A DNA stretch of 64,000 bases. It comes from Zygnema cylindricum. Taxonomy: Eukaryota; Streptophyta; Zygnematophyceae; Zygnematales; Zygnemataceae. The notes under the pieces were generated by a model. The model saw only the letters and a list, made by a program, of their open reading frames with translations. It was not told the DNA's origin and did not search any database. Positions within the stretch are counted from its first letter, which is position 1; each line of letters starts with the position of its first letter. Below are positions 46,906-61,559 of this stretch, one piece after another. A program made the translations under genes and the position numbers. Where the stretch lies: the NCBI GenBank assembly GCA_037447655.1, contig JBBHKE010001056.1:45055-109054 (forward strand), in the 5' to 3' direction.

Positions 46906-47975
46906 TCCATTTTTCCAAGGTGTACATTTTTCAACTTTTTACGAGTTGGTCATATCTGCAATTAAAAAAAGTATACATTCTATTTTCGGTAAAATAACAA
47001 TGAATCACAACAAAAACAATGAAAATTTCTGACAGAAACCGGAGATGATATTCCCTCCAATGGAACGTAAACACCGACCTCCACAACAGGAAAAAGACAA
47101 AAAAGAATAATAAAAAAGAATAAAGACAAAAGAACAAAGACAAATAGGAATAAAGACAAAAAAACAGTAAAATATAAAAATAAAGAAAAAAAGGAAAAAC
47201 GACAAAAAAGACTACATAGACAAAGACTAAAGACAAAAATAATAAAGACAAAGTATAAAGAAAAAAAAAGTCAATTCCATAGGAGAAAAATTACATTGAA
47301 GATAAATATTTTGTTTCTCAAGTCTTGCTCGTAAACCCTAATTGTACTCTCTATATTTGGAATTTAAACATGATACATAGCTATAAACAAAGCCTCGTAA
47401 GCCGTTTTTTGAAACATAATTTTATGCGTTTCTAATTGAATTTTGAGAATCTAATTAAAAAACACACAAAGAAAGAGGCAGAAACAAAAAAAAAAAAAAA
47501 CCCAATAACAATCGAGATCCACATGAGATAAAATCTGAAAATCATGTCGCTATCTCATCTCCAGCCCTCTCCCTCTCCCTCCCCCTCTTTCTCCCTCTCT
47601 CTCCTCATCCCTCTATATCTCATCTCCAGATAGAAACGTCAAAGCATTCCTGACTTTCACCTCTCTTTTACCATTTCTTTTTTAAAAAATCCTACAGAAC
47701 GCCAAAAAACCCCAAAAAACCCTAGAAAACCCCAAAAAACACCACAAAACCCAAAAAAAACCCTAAAACGTGGAAACACGGTGAATCTTAGTCCGCCGTA
47801 AAAAATATTTTCCGGGGCGATGACCATTTTAGAAAAAAAAAAAAGGTTAAAAAAAAAAATATTACGAAAAACTCGTCAAAAAAATAATACTTTTACCGGC
47901 TGTCTTTAGAATCCGAAGATTTGAAGCTTCGTCTCGGACTATCCTGTGGGACACAAGGACAGAGGGGGGGGGGGG
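46906..47975. other. No gene seen; A-rich degenerate repeats
   Basis: Holds AAAGACAAA-type degenerate repeats (47090-47270), a short CT block (47566-47610) and AAAACCCC/AACCCTA repeats (47690-47775). No coding signal. Confidence 0.45.
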
Positions 47976-47985
47976 NNNNNNNNNN
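47976..47985. other. Assembly gap (10 N)
   Basis: Ten N after a run of 12 G. True gap length is unknown. Confidence 1.
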
Positions 47986-48656
47986 TAACTTTAACTCTTA
48001 CCTTCCATATTTACTTCTTCTTTTTAACTTCTAAATAATAGCTTCAAATCTTACCTTCCATATTAAAATTCCACACCTGGCGAAGGAGAAAAGCGGATAG
48101 GGGAGAGAGGAAACAAGAGTGAACAGAGCGAGGAAGAGGAAATGGGAGAGTAGGAGAGGGAGAGTGAAAGGGAGAGGACAAAAGGGAAAGAGAGAGGAAA
48201 AAGTATCGCAAGATTGAATCCATGATCACAACTATTTTCCGATCAATAAAAGAAAAAAAGAAAAAAAAAGGGAAAACCAACAATTCTCCTCATCCTTCAA
48301 ACCCCCAAAACCCCCAAAACCCCAACTGATTAATTCTCCAAAATCTCCTTAATTTCAACTTTTCGACTAGAACTCCAATTTCCACACCTTAAAATTATAC
48401 CTTCCATTCTAAACTTCGATAATAAATCTTCAATTTTTCTTCTTCATTTATACCTTCCATTCTCAATTTCAATTATGAATCTTCAATTACAAATCTTCAC
48501 TTTCATCTCTTTAATTAGAACTTCCACTCTAAATTTCAATTATAACTCTTCCATTATAACTCTTCAACCATAACTCTTCAATTTCATTTCTTCAATTACA
48601 ACATCCACTCTAAATTTCAACCCTAACTCTTCATTCCCCTTTACCTTCGGATGTCA
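47986..48656. other. AT-rich degenerate repeats downstream of the kinase gene
   Basis: Repeated words of the kind CTTCAATTATAACTCTTC and CCTTCCATTCTAAATTTC, loosely every 18-40 nt. They run up to the stop codon of the minus-strand kinase gene and may supply its 3' UTR. Confidence 0.5.
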
Positions 48657-50314
48657 TCAATTATAACTCTTCAATTTTACCTCTTCAATAAAAGCTTCCA
48701 CTCTAAATCCCGACTCTTCATTCCCCTTCCCCTTTACCTTCTGATGTCGTCCGAGAGAGAGACAAGCGAACTCCGACGGAATCTCAACCGCCTTTCCATG
48801 ATGAGGAAATTGTCGTTTATTTATAATAAGATCGACCGTGGGAGATATTATTCCTTCCGAAGTAGGAGAGGGGGAGGGAGAGGCATCTCCCAAAAGAGCA
48901 ATTTCCATGGCCGCCTCGGCAATAATTCGAAGCTCCGGTTGGAGTCTCTCTCTCAAATTCGGTCGAAATTGAGGATATCTTTCGACACATTGTAAAGCGA
49001 GAGATAAAACTTCTTTCACTTGATTTTCTTCTAAAACTCCGGCCTCTTTGTCGATAAGAGGTAAAAATACGGAAACGGCTTTATCTATGTTTCGACACGG
49101 TTCCCGTTTTCCACAACGGCCGAGAAGATCGTGGATGATTCCGGGTCGAGCTTCTCCCAATACTAATTGAAGTATTGTGATTCCCAAAGAATATACGTCC
49201 GATTCTGGTGTTACTATGGAGTTTTCGCTATAATTTGGGTCAACGTATCTGAAAAGAATGTAAAAACATCAAAATAACAGTGTCAAAAACATGACAAAAT
49301 ACTACAAAAACCGTATAGAAAATGGTTTAAATGGTTTAATACAGCAGAAAACAGCAGAGACAGCCCAAAAGAGTACACAGTGAATCGGTGTTTTAGTAAA
49401 AAAAAAAAAAAAAAAAGAAACAACAATTGTGTTAGGACTGTTACAATGTAATATAGTGAGATAATGTCGATTTAGGTGTGACCAGACGCGGAGGATTAAT
49501 GGCCGTTTTTTAACTTCCTCCAAAGAACATATTGAATTATTAGATTATCAACACTATTTTATGGTCAATTACCCAAAAAAACAAGTGTCAGATTAGTGTT
49601 ATATCAACCACTTCACTTCTACTGCTTTCAACATTATTACCCATTTTAGCTAAAACACAAAAACACAAAAAGGAAAAAAGGAAAAAAACAAAAAATAAAA
49701 GTATAAAAAAAAAAGAGACTTATTTCTCACCCGGAAGTCCCATGTGGAGTGCATTTAATCCCCGAAACTCCCTCGGGAAGTTGCATCGCAATTTCAAATC
49801 CCTCCAATTTGCAAGTATTACAAGCATCAAGAAGAACATTTCCGGGATGTAAATTTCGATGAATTATTCGCATCTCGTGAAGAAAAGTTAAACCGGACGA
49901 CAAATCGGCGGCAATTCTTATACGATCGACCCAATCGAGAGGGATAAATTGTGAGGGAGATCGACAAGCAATTAATCGATCGTGAAGACTCGATCCTAAA
50001 GCATATTCTTTTACAATACAAAGTTTTGACGGATCTTCCCAACTAGCTCCGTAAAGAGCGATAATATTCGGGTGTCGAAGACGATTTAGAAGTGATACTT
50101 CTCGTTTAAAATTGTAAACGGTTGTATCTTTACTGCAAAATTTTACATTTAAAGTTGCGCCCCATAATTGAGCTCGGTAAAATTGACCGAAAGTGGTTCG
50201 GAAAAGGAGATTCGAGTCGGAAAAACTGTTAGTTGCTGCGGTAATTAGTTTAAAAGGAAGATCGCAATTAGAGATAAAACTGATATCAATACTGCTTTCG
50301 AGTTCGTTTCCCAT
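48657..50314 (-). CDS. Plant-type protein pseudokinase (U-box/RLCK-like kinase domain)
   Basis: Two exons: 50314-49731 (ATG at 50314, ends in phase 2 at a GTGAGA donor) and 49248-48657 (acceptor TTTTCAG, stop TGA), about 392 residues. The spliced join reads GTSGYVDPNYSENSIVTPES, the APE-region signature (GTxGYxDPEY) of plant receptor-like and U-box kinases. The VK lysine (LNVKF), the alpha-C Glu (FKREVSLL), the HPGN asparagine and SDVYSLGITILQL are kept. The glycine loop is degenerate (RTTFGQFY). HRD is HRN (IIHRNLHPGN), and DFG reads GFE in KLEGFEIAMQL, so both the proton-acceptor Asp and the metal-binding Asp are absent. It should be catalytically dead and act, if at all, as a scaffold or allosteric partner (inference). 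No U-box, transmembrane segment or signal peptide is seen. The last 80 residues are low-complexity. Confidence 0.88.
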
Positions 50315-50447
50315 GACGACCAGAGGTGAAGAAAAAAACTGGAGACAAAAAAACCTTGAAAAGCCACCCGAAAAAAAATATCGTTTTAGTTTTTACTTAA
50401 ATTGCTTCTCGGCTCAAACAATAAGCTTTGGGAAATATCCTTGTGTT

Positions 50448-50456
50448 TTAGGGTTT
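50448..50456 (-). promoter_or_regulatory. Telo-box upstream of the kinase gene
   Basis: AAACCCTAA on the minus strand, followed by a second ACCCTAAAA-type copy, 134 nt upstream of the kinase start codon. Telo-boxes are known plant promoter motifs; function here is inferred from position only. Confidence 0.35.
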
Positions 50457-50519
50457 TTAGGGTAAAGAAGGTCAAGATACACTCACATTATGAAAAACAG
50501 GGAGCCAAATATTCTCCAT

Positions 50520-51130
50520 GAAAATCCTTAACCATTCCGCGTCCTCTCTCTGGTCCCCCAGAAACCATTCTCTCTCAGAAAAACCTACTCTTTTCCTACT
50601 CTCCCCTCCCTCTCCTTCTACCTCTCCTTCAGATTCTCACCCGCCCTCAATAATCTCCGTTTCCTCTCTCTCTCCCTCAAATTCCCTCCTTCTCTACCTC
50701 TCCCTCACGCTCAAAATTGTTTCTACATGTGTCTCCCCCTGTCTTTTCTCCCATTGACTCCCTTCTCCTCTCTTTCCTTTCCCTCCATCTCCCTTCCTCC
50801 CTCTCCCTCAACTCCTGACTCCTCTCTCTGTCTTTCTTCTCCCATCTTTTCTCCCTCTTGAATTCCAGCATTACCTCTCTCCCACTTTTCCTCGACCTTG
50901 TTTTTCTCTCATCTTTCCCAACCGTCTCTATCTCTCTCTCTCCCTATTCCCTCCTATTCTTGTAACCCACCCCATATTTATCTCCTCTCCCTCTCCCCCT
51001 TCCCCCTCCTCGCGCTTTTAACATTCACATGCTCTCTCCCACTTTTCCGATCCTGTTGTGACATCACCCTCCATCTTTGTCCCTCTCTCCCTCTCCTCCC
51101 TCTCCTCCCTCTCTCCCACCCCCCCTATCA
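50520..51130 (+). repeat. Pyrimidine-rich region
   Basis: C/T-rich low-complexity DNA (CTCTCTCCCTC words, less regular than the 42-44 kb arrays). Open frames are artefacts. Confidence 0.7.
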
Positions 51131-52155
51131 AAATCAATCGAGGAACATAAAATGCAAAGTCCCCATCCGAAAGAAAATGGTTAGTTTCAACACTAAAAAA
51201 AAAAAAAAAAAGATTTTTTTCGTTTTTTGTTATTCACTTTTATTGATAACATGTGATTTTTTTTATTTTTTTTTGGCCACTTTTTATAAAAGATTTTTTT
51301 TTTTCTCTCAAATTTTTTTTTTCCCCAAAGCGTCTACTTTTCCCTCTCCCCCGTTAGGAAAAAAATAAAATTATAATAATAAATAAAACTATTTTGCCAA
51401 TTTCAAGTTTCGAATTTACTTCACAAGCCAGATGATTAAAAGAAATAAGTAAACAAATGAATATTTATTTAAAAATTAAATGCGTACTAAAAAAACTAAA
51501 TGCCACAAAGTGTCTTCCTTTCCTTATGAAACCGAAACCTTTTCAACATGTGGTTCTCCGTCTATTGTGAAAGTTTTTTTTTTTTTTTTTTTTTCCCTCG
51601 CGCAACGGTCAGAGTTAAAAGATTTTTGCGGCCTGCCCGAATTGCCACGCTGGCATCTCCCGTTTCGCTTGGATCAATGAAAATTATCTGGTCTGAAACA
51701 TGGAAAGGCGTCCTATGAGTACATTTTTTATTTTTTTGGGTACAAAAGGACGTCCAATTTTTCGAACATTGAAATAGTGCGAACGGAAATTCTGAATTTC
51801 GCACTTTTGGATCTTATAAGAGAATTGACGCGATCTCGCCACGTCCGTACTTCCTGCGAGTTAAGAATGTCCGTACATATTGTACGTCACAACACGTCCG
51901 TATTACTTGAGGAGTTTACTTTTCCGTTCATATTGTACGTCATGACACGTTGTTACTTTTTGAGGAGTTCATTATGTCCGTACATAATGTGCCGTTCAAA
52001 TGTACAATTTTAAGTTTCAAAACATTTCAATTTTTGTTCGTACGAAAAAGTCGTACGGAAAAGGATGAACGCTCAGATGTGTCGAACCAAAGTAGTAAAC
52101 ATTCCTTTAGGTTATGTCCGTACTTTTGTACAATCCGTACTATCACTACTGTGCA
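51131..52155. other. No gene seen; homopolymer runs, then GTAC-dense DNA
   Basis: Long A and T runs to about 51600, then from 51840 a stretch full of CCGTAC/TGTACG words. No coding signal recognised. Confidence 0.4.
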
Positions 52156-52360
52156 GTACACCGTCGATCGTATTTAGCGTATAGAAGCTATTTGAGTAAA
52201 GAAAAAATTAGCGTCATTAATTCTAATTCAGTGCCAGGAGACGTGGCAAATTATGGTCCACGTCCTTAAATAGCGTCATTTATTCTATTTAAGGTTCAAG
52301 GGTCAAAATTTAAGGGCTCCGAATTAATGTTCAACACGCTAAATACAATCGACGGTGTAC
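52156..52360. mobile_element. Short inverted-repeat MITE with CACCG ends
   Basis: Terminal inverted repeats of about 25 bp: GTACACCGTCGATCGTATTT at left pairs with AAATACAATCGACGGTGTAC at right, with one mismatch. As in the TA family the ends are CACCG...CGGTG bordered by TA. The interior has LTR-less, non-coding sequence with AGCGTCATT repeats. Confidence 0.7.
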
Positions 52361-53228
52361 TATACCGTTTTGTACGGTCCGTACCAGCTGAATGCTTGTG
52401 CTGTTGCCATTTTTTATTCAATTCTCTTACATTTCTTGATTTTTTTTTTTTTACGAGTTTTTTCTTGCTATTGTTATTTTTTTAATGTTATTTACGCGGA
52501 TACCCCAATTATCTATTTTTCAAAAAATAGAAATAAATAAAAAAATGAAAGAATGGTTGATATGAAATTTCAATAGTCAAACGGAAATTGATTTATTTTC
52601 TCTTTTTTTTTCCAATCAATTTATAGCATGATGACGTCAGCTCTGCTTATGCTGACGTCAGCTCCATTTTCTTCCCATGTTTCGAACTTTTCCGTTTCCG
52701 TTATACGCAACAGAAACGGAAATTGTTTTGCGAAAGATCAACAGTTTCAGTTCAATTTTTACGAGTCTCAGGTTTTTATTTGAAAGGAAAAAGAAAAGTT
52801 CGAAAAAATGAGAGATTCAGTTTTAAATTTCATGTTGGAATCAAAAAATTGAGGGAAGATTTTTTTTACTTTTCCTCTGAAAGTTTTGAAATTTTTCGTT
52901 TTTCTCCATTTTTTGGAAGGAATTTGACCAAAAAGAGTGAGTATATCTTCATTTCTAAAAACCATTTTAACTCTTAAAACTCAAAAAAGAAAAGGAAAAC
53001 TCAAAAAATAAAAGGAAAACTTAAAGAAGGAGACAAAGAAAACTAAACCTTTCAATGGTCAATTACACCCAATTATTAAAAGTAAAACTAAAAAAAAAAA
53101 TATATATATATATATAGAGAGAGAGACAAAATATTAACCTTCCTTTGTTTAATTTCTTACTTTGTTTTACAAAAATTCTGGTAATACCCAAAAATCCAAA
53201 CTTAAAAATTGTCAAATCCCACATGCAG
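52361..53228. other. AT-rich upstream region of the phosphatidyltransferase gene, no gene seen
   Basis: AT-rich DNA with poly(T) and poly(A) runs. A tandem TGACGTCAGCTC word occurs twice at about 52632-52664; TGACGTCA is a classic bZIP-type site, so this pair is a possible promoter element for the gene downstream. Confidence 0.3.
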
Positions 53229-53260
53229 GTTCGATCTTGGCCGTCGATTCTGACACATCG

Positions 53261-56488
<3,228 letters not shown>

Positions 56489-56489
56489 G

Positions 56490-58199
56490 GATTTCAATTA
56501 AATGGTGAGATCCACACTATTTTGGGTGGGCATTTTCTTTTTCGAAAGTTTGGAAACCAAAATTGTATAAATTATGAGTGCATTTTAAAATGGCGATATC
56601 TTCTTTTTTCCCTTTTTGGGGATGAATTTAATTGAAAGTATCTTGTCAACGACGAGTATAATAATTTTGAAAGTAAATGTCGATGTATATTTTTTCAATT
56701 GCGATGTAAATTAGTAATATCGAGTGCAATAGTTTTTGTTGGATAGTTGTACAAATATAATGGAATTGGACGTCAACTTTTGGTTTTTCTATTTAGTTGT
56801 TAAGACGATTTAGGATTTGTGGTCCAATTAGGGTTTCATTCTTGTACAATAAAAAAGTTATATTTTATAGTATCCCATACGATTTTTGATTTTTTTTTAA
56901 CAACTAGGAAGGTGTTTTAATATTAAAAGGTAATTTGTGTAAATGATTTGATGATCTTGTTTTTGGTTAATTTTGTTCTGTGGTTTTGAAAACGTGTGAT
57001 TTTAATGACATTTTTTTATAATGTCTTTTAGTGGTTAGAATTTTTGTTTTCACTCCGTTTTTGTCTTTTTTGGTATTGGATTTTTTCCTTTTAATCGCAC
57101 TTTTGCATGGAGATATTTAGTAAATGTGGTTACTTTCAAAAGAAAATGTCATTTTAACCACTTAGTAAATTTGTGTTACCATTTGAAACAGCTTTAAGAA
57201 AAAAAGATGCCATTAAAATAAATTATTTCCAACATTGAGACAGTATGGATAGAAAAAAATACAGAGAAGATAAAAGGTAAAACGCATTGCAAAAGGTCAT
57301 TAGCCTTTTGTCAGAAATAAGAGTATGAATGTATGACCTAAGTGATAAATTAATTTTTACAATGTTTAAATTCATTGGAGACGCTTGCAGCATAAACAAC
57401 AACACTAAACATAATATAAAGTTCATGTGAATTTAACAAATAGAAATCTAATGAGAAAGAAAAAAACAGTCGGGGAGAAACACACCGCTTTTTTTTCCAA
57501 TTTTTATCGTACAAAAATATTCGTATTTTTGTGATGGTTTGGAAAAGGTTATGGAAACGTCTGTCGAGGAGTATGACCAATCAAACATTATTTTATAAGT
57601 TTCGAATATACATTGTTGGTTCAAACAAAAAAAACTTTGTTGTTTCAACAGTATATAAGAATGGGTTTAAACATAAAAAAATATAAATTAATGCTTAGAA
57701 TAAGAAACCAAACTTTAAAATCAATTGCTCCAAAATGGACGAAAAGATAACAGCAGACAACGGCATCCTACAGTAGTAATATAAAAAAACCCAAAGACTT
57801 AAAAAAAAAAAAACAATAGACACGTTGCGGAAACCACCACAAAAACTGTATTAACTAAGATATATGTCTCATTGTCACATATATGACCTCCTTGCCTATT
57901 TTTTTGTGACTCTTGTAATCGTTACATATAAGTTTTTTTACCCCGTTTGTAACCAAATGGTTTTTCCATCGCAAGTTTTGCAATAAATATAAAAAATAAA
58001 TATCTCCTTCAACAATATCGCGAACTCTCTCTTGCAACTTTTGCACTCCAACCTTTAACCCATCGCCACCAAAAAAGAAGTACCTGAGGCCCTGAATCCC
58101 ACAACAACTAACAAAGTTTTGCAATTTATTATGGTAATAATAATAAACCATATACAAACCCTAAAATAATGTTAACAACGGATCAGTGTACATGTTGGC
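56490..58199. other. AT-rich intergenic DNA, no gene seen
   Basis: No exon with supported splice sites, no RNA gene and no repeat structure recognised. Scattered AACCCTAA words (about 56826 and 58157). Confidence 0.45.
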
Positions 58200-58418
58200 C
58201 AGAGGTCACAAAAGTCAAAATTTCAACAAATCCGAATCCGACATTTTTTTTTTTTTTCTAGCTTACCCGGCCGTACCCGTTTTTTTTTTTTTTTTTTGGG
58301 AATCACCCGACCGAATCCAGCCGGCCCCCAAAAGTTGGCACCCGAATCGTTTCTGGATCTGACGCGGCCAACCGGGTACGGATAAAGTACGGATTCGGGT
58401 ACTCGATCGCGACCTCTA
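58200..58418. mobile_element. hAT-like non-autonomous element, 219 bp
   Basis: Terminal repeats CAGAGGTCACAAAAGTC and GCGACCTCTA (inverted CAGAGGTCGC type, the look of hAT ends). Flanks ATGTTGGC and ATGTTTGG are close to an 8-bp target duplication. The inside has poly(T) runs and GGCCGTACCCG-type words shared with the element at 60340. Confidence 0.65.
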
Positions 58419-58439
58419 ATGTTTGGCTATCCGCCATAT

Positions 58440-59349
58440 TGGTGTTGTGACTTTTGTCCCACCAGCGATATACATAACGCTTGTTATCAATGTTATGGCC
58501 AATAAATATCCGATATTTATCGATTATTATTGGCGATAAAACCGATATTGATAACTATCGGCGATATCTGTAAGGACCGTACAGACAAATGTACGGCCAA
58601 TACACTCAACTGTACGTGTTATTCTCCGGACGCGCCCTACTCACAACCCTTATCTACTGAGGTGTCTACCAATCAGATCACTGTATTGTACAGTTGTACA
58701 AGCACAGAAAGTACAGTAGCCGTCATGAGGTCTGTACGGTTTTGGTACGGATCCAGTAAAAACGATGTACCTTTCACATCCGACGCCATGGCTTTGTCCC
58801 TTTATTCCTTGGTATCCACTGGAAACATGCCACGTGTCAATCTGTCGGCTTTTTTGCCATAAGCTGCCAAAATAGCCATTCCGGAATGCCGACGCTCACA
58901 CTGGCCGTCCGCTCGTATTTTCTCATTCCAAGTTGTCCGTTCGATTCCGGCAGCGCGCAGAATGCTATTTTGCGTCCGTTGTACTTTGTGTTCGTCGTCC
59001 TTTTCCCGTTCCATGTTCACCAGTTTTTCGGTACAGTTCCGTACATTGCCGTAAAATTTCTGTCTAGTTAACCGACCAGCGTTTATGTGTTGCGCTGCCC
59101 GTAGTAAATCGCAGTTAAACAGAGACGGAACAGGTTCTTATACGTGGCATGCCACACTATATAAAATCAATAATGTAATACAGTATGTTATAAAGTATTA
59201 TTGTATGCATACTATAATTTTTTTAAGTTATCGCCGATATGGAATTTGCTGGTCTCATATCGATATATCGAGACCTCTGACAGTTCGATATCCAATAACT
59301 ATCAGTATCGGTGCTATCGCGATAAATTTTTGACCGATACACAACACTA
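58440..59349. mobile_element. Probable hAT-like non-autonomous element, left end uncertain
   Basis: The right end GACCGATACACAACACTA resembles the end of the element at 59560-60309 (CGATACCCAACACTA). Sub-terminal TATCG-rich DNA is present on both sides (58510-58570 and 59230-59340). A left end near GGTGTTGTGAC at about 58440 is diverged. The interior is GTAC-dense. Confidence 0.4.
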
Positions 59350-59546
59350 ACTATTAGCGTTAATGTTTTTTTCGCCACTTAAAACATCTTTTCTTCGTAC
59401 TCGCTTGTTGGATTGTTGATATGACGGTTGCGATTGAAAGTTAAGATTCTCAGATTCCAATTGGCGGTCTCATATTGAAAATCGAGTAAGTGTGTACGGA
59501 GAAAAGATGTTTTAAAATGTTAACACTAATAGCGATACACGGTGTT
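59350..59546. mobile_element. MITE of the TA-flanked family, left end truncated
   Basis: CTATTAGCGTTAATGTTTTT plus TCGCCACTTAAAACATC at left pairs with GAAAAGATGTTTTAAAATGT and AACACTAATAGCGATACACG at right. The inside matches the copy at 54300 (GATATGACGGTTGCGATTGA). It abuts the preceding hAT-like end, so one inserted into or beside the other. Confidence 0.7.
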
Positions 59547-59559
59547 GTATGCGTGCAAT

Positions 59560-60309
59560 TAGTGTTGGGTATCGAGGACCTCAGGTACCCGATAATCGAT
59601 ATATCGCTTCGATGTATCGAAAATGAAAATATCGTGATATATCGCCGAAATATCATATCGCCAATATATCGAAGCATAAAAAAAAAAGAAAAAAAAATGA
59701 CAAGTCACCAAAGTCACGTGCCTTCGGACAAACTGACAAAGTGACCGTAAAATCTTTGCCGAAAAGAAATACGATTTTGAAAGTCTGCAGAGTGAAGGAG
59801 ATCTTTGAGGTACACTGACGCGGTACACTTGCGAAGTCCACGCACATAATACGCAAGTACGGATTTCCATACAAAAATTGTCTGTTTTCAAGTTTTTGAC
59901 GATTTTAGAGATTTGATCGTCAACTTACAAGGAACCACTCAAATCAAAACATGTATGTAAAAACTTGTTTACAGACGTTACACGATGTAACCGAGGCCTT
60001 TGTAATTCATAAATTTTGTTGTCCGTACTATTAGAGAATTGGTATTTTTTTGTCGGTTACATTTTGCGGCGTCTACCTTAAGTCACGGAACGAAAATTAT
60101 GTCGTATGTGGCGTATCAGACAACATGTCTTTTTCGCTAAAATAACATATTACACAAAAATACAAAATATTAAATTTAAAAAAATTCTATATATCGCGAT
60201 GATTTATGTTGGTCTCGGTACGATATATCGAGAATTATGATTGATTGATATTCGATAATACATAATATCGAAATTATCGCGATATGAATTTACCCGATAC
60301 CCAACACTA
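59560..60309. mobile_element. hAT-like non-autonomous element, 750 bp
   Basis: Terminal inverted repeats TAGTGTTGGGTATCG and CGATACCCAACACTA. Flanks CGTGCAAT and CCTGTAAT agree at 6 of 8 bases, as for an aged 8-bp target duplication. Sub-terminal regions are full of ATATCG/CGATAT words. No transposase frame. Confidence 0.65.
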
Positions 60310-60339
60310 CCTGTAATATGTTGATACTAGGTAGAGCGT

Positions 60340-60970
60340 CAGAGGTTGCAAAAGTCAAAATTTTACATAACCGAAACCGACCGTTTTTTTTTTTTCAAAA
60401 TCTGAGTAACTGACGCCCGACCGGGTTATGTCACGCTCCAAAATTGTTAACCGTTAACCGACCGGCGTTTACGAAAATAAAAGTTAACCGAAACTCGATT
60501 TCTCGCAACTAACCGTGCCCGCCCGTAACCGAAAAGTACAAAATTAACTAATGTACGACGTATGAATAAGCCAATAATTACGATTTGTCGCGTTACCTTA
60601 GATTTGCGAAATGAATAGAGTACTACCGTGTCAGATTTGCGACGCTTTGTCGCGTTTCCTAAGATTTGCGAAATGAATAGTGTACTACAGTACCTTGTCA
60701 GATTTGCGACGCTAATCATGATGTCACGTACTTCCACGATACCAAAGAGTACAAAGTACAATAATGTTGGATTTGTATGGACAGTACAAATTTTCATTTT
60801 TTTTGGTTTTTTGGTTGACCGACCGTAACCAACCATTTTGTTTTTTCTGGTGAATCAACCGACCGCAACCGCCCGGCCCTCATAATTTGGCAACCGAATC
60901 CGTTCCGGATCCGGCGCGGGCGGTCGGTTAACGGTCGGTCACGGTTTCGGTTGACCGTTTGCGATCTCTG
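60340..60970. mobile_element. hAT-like non-autonomous element with perfect 8-bp target duplication
   Basis: Left end CAGAGGTTGCAAAAGTC and right end GACCGTTTGCGATCTCTG are inverted repeats, flanked on both sides by the perfect 8-bp duplication TAGAGCGT (60332-60339 and 60971-60978). The inside has clustered GACCGACCG/CGGTCGGT words and poly(T). Non-coding. Confidence 0.8.
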
Positions 60971-61057
60971 TAGAGCGTTCGTACGCGTTTTGCGCAGTTC
61001 GGCTTTACGCTAATTGCTAAAAGTTGTGAGGTTTTTCAACTGAATTTTTGTAAGTGA

Positions 61058-61155
61058 TGGGTTTTCGGTCAAGGCAATCCCCTATTTTATGGTCTCTTCT
61101 TGCAATATGCGTGGGAATCACTATTTTTCGTGTCATGGGGTACCATTTTCCCGGT
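61058..61155 (+). CDS. Possible first exon of an unidentified gene
   Basis: ATG at 61058 opens a short frame starting MGFRSRQS, positively charged and then strongly hydrophobic, ending at a good donor CCCG|GTAAGA about 61153. This looks like a signal-anchor first exon, but no downstream exon was found before the assembly gap at 61491. Tentative. Confidence 0.25.
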
Positions 61156-61339
61156 AAGACCGAATACTTTTTATTTTTTTTGTTTCTTTGTTGTTGTTGT
61201 TTTTGATTTTTTTTTGTAGTTTCGCATTTACCAATGATGTTTGCATAATCATTTTATTTTGTCGCTTGTGAATGTTCATGTTTTATGTAGACTTATAAAG
61301 TCAAGGAATACTGGATTGTTAGACTTGTAAGTTAATGTA

Positions 61340-61490
61340 AGAGTTAGGGTTAGGGTTGGTGTTAGAGTTAGATTTAGGGTTAGGTTTAGGGTTAACATTT
61401 GGCTTAGGGCTAGCATTAGACTTAGGTTTAGGATGAACAGCTGGGGTTAGTGACAGTTAGGGTTAGGTTTAGGGTTAGGGTTAAGAAAAG
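61340..61490 (+). repeat. Interstitial telomere-like repeat (TTAGGG/TTTAGGG)
   Basis: A mixture of GGTTAGGG, GGTTTAGGG and degenerate units (GTTAGAGTTAGA, GCTTAGGGCTAGC) running up to an assembly gap. TTTAGGG is the common plant telomere unit. Degeneracy and distance from any end indicate an interstitial tract. Confidence 0.8.
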
Positions 61491-61500
61491 NNNNNNNNNN
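61491..61500. other. Assembly gap (10 N)
   Basis: Ten N beside the telomere-like repeat; true size unknown. Confidence 1.
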
Positions 61501-61559
61501 TGTTTAACATGTTAAACATGAGAAGAAAACTTTGTAACATGGATGCTACTGAGCATTTC

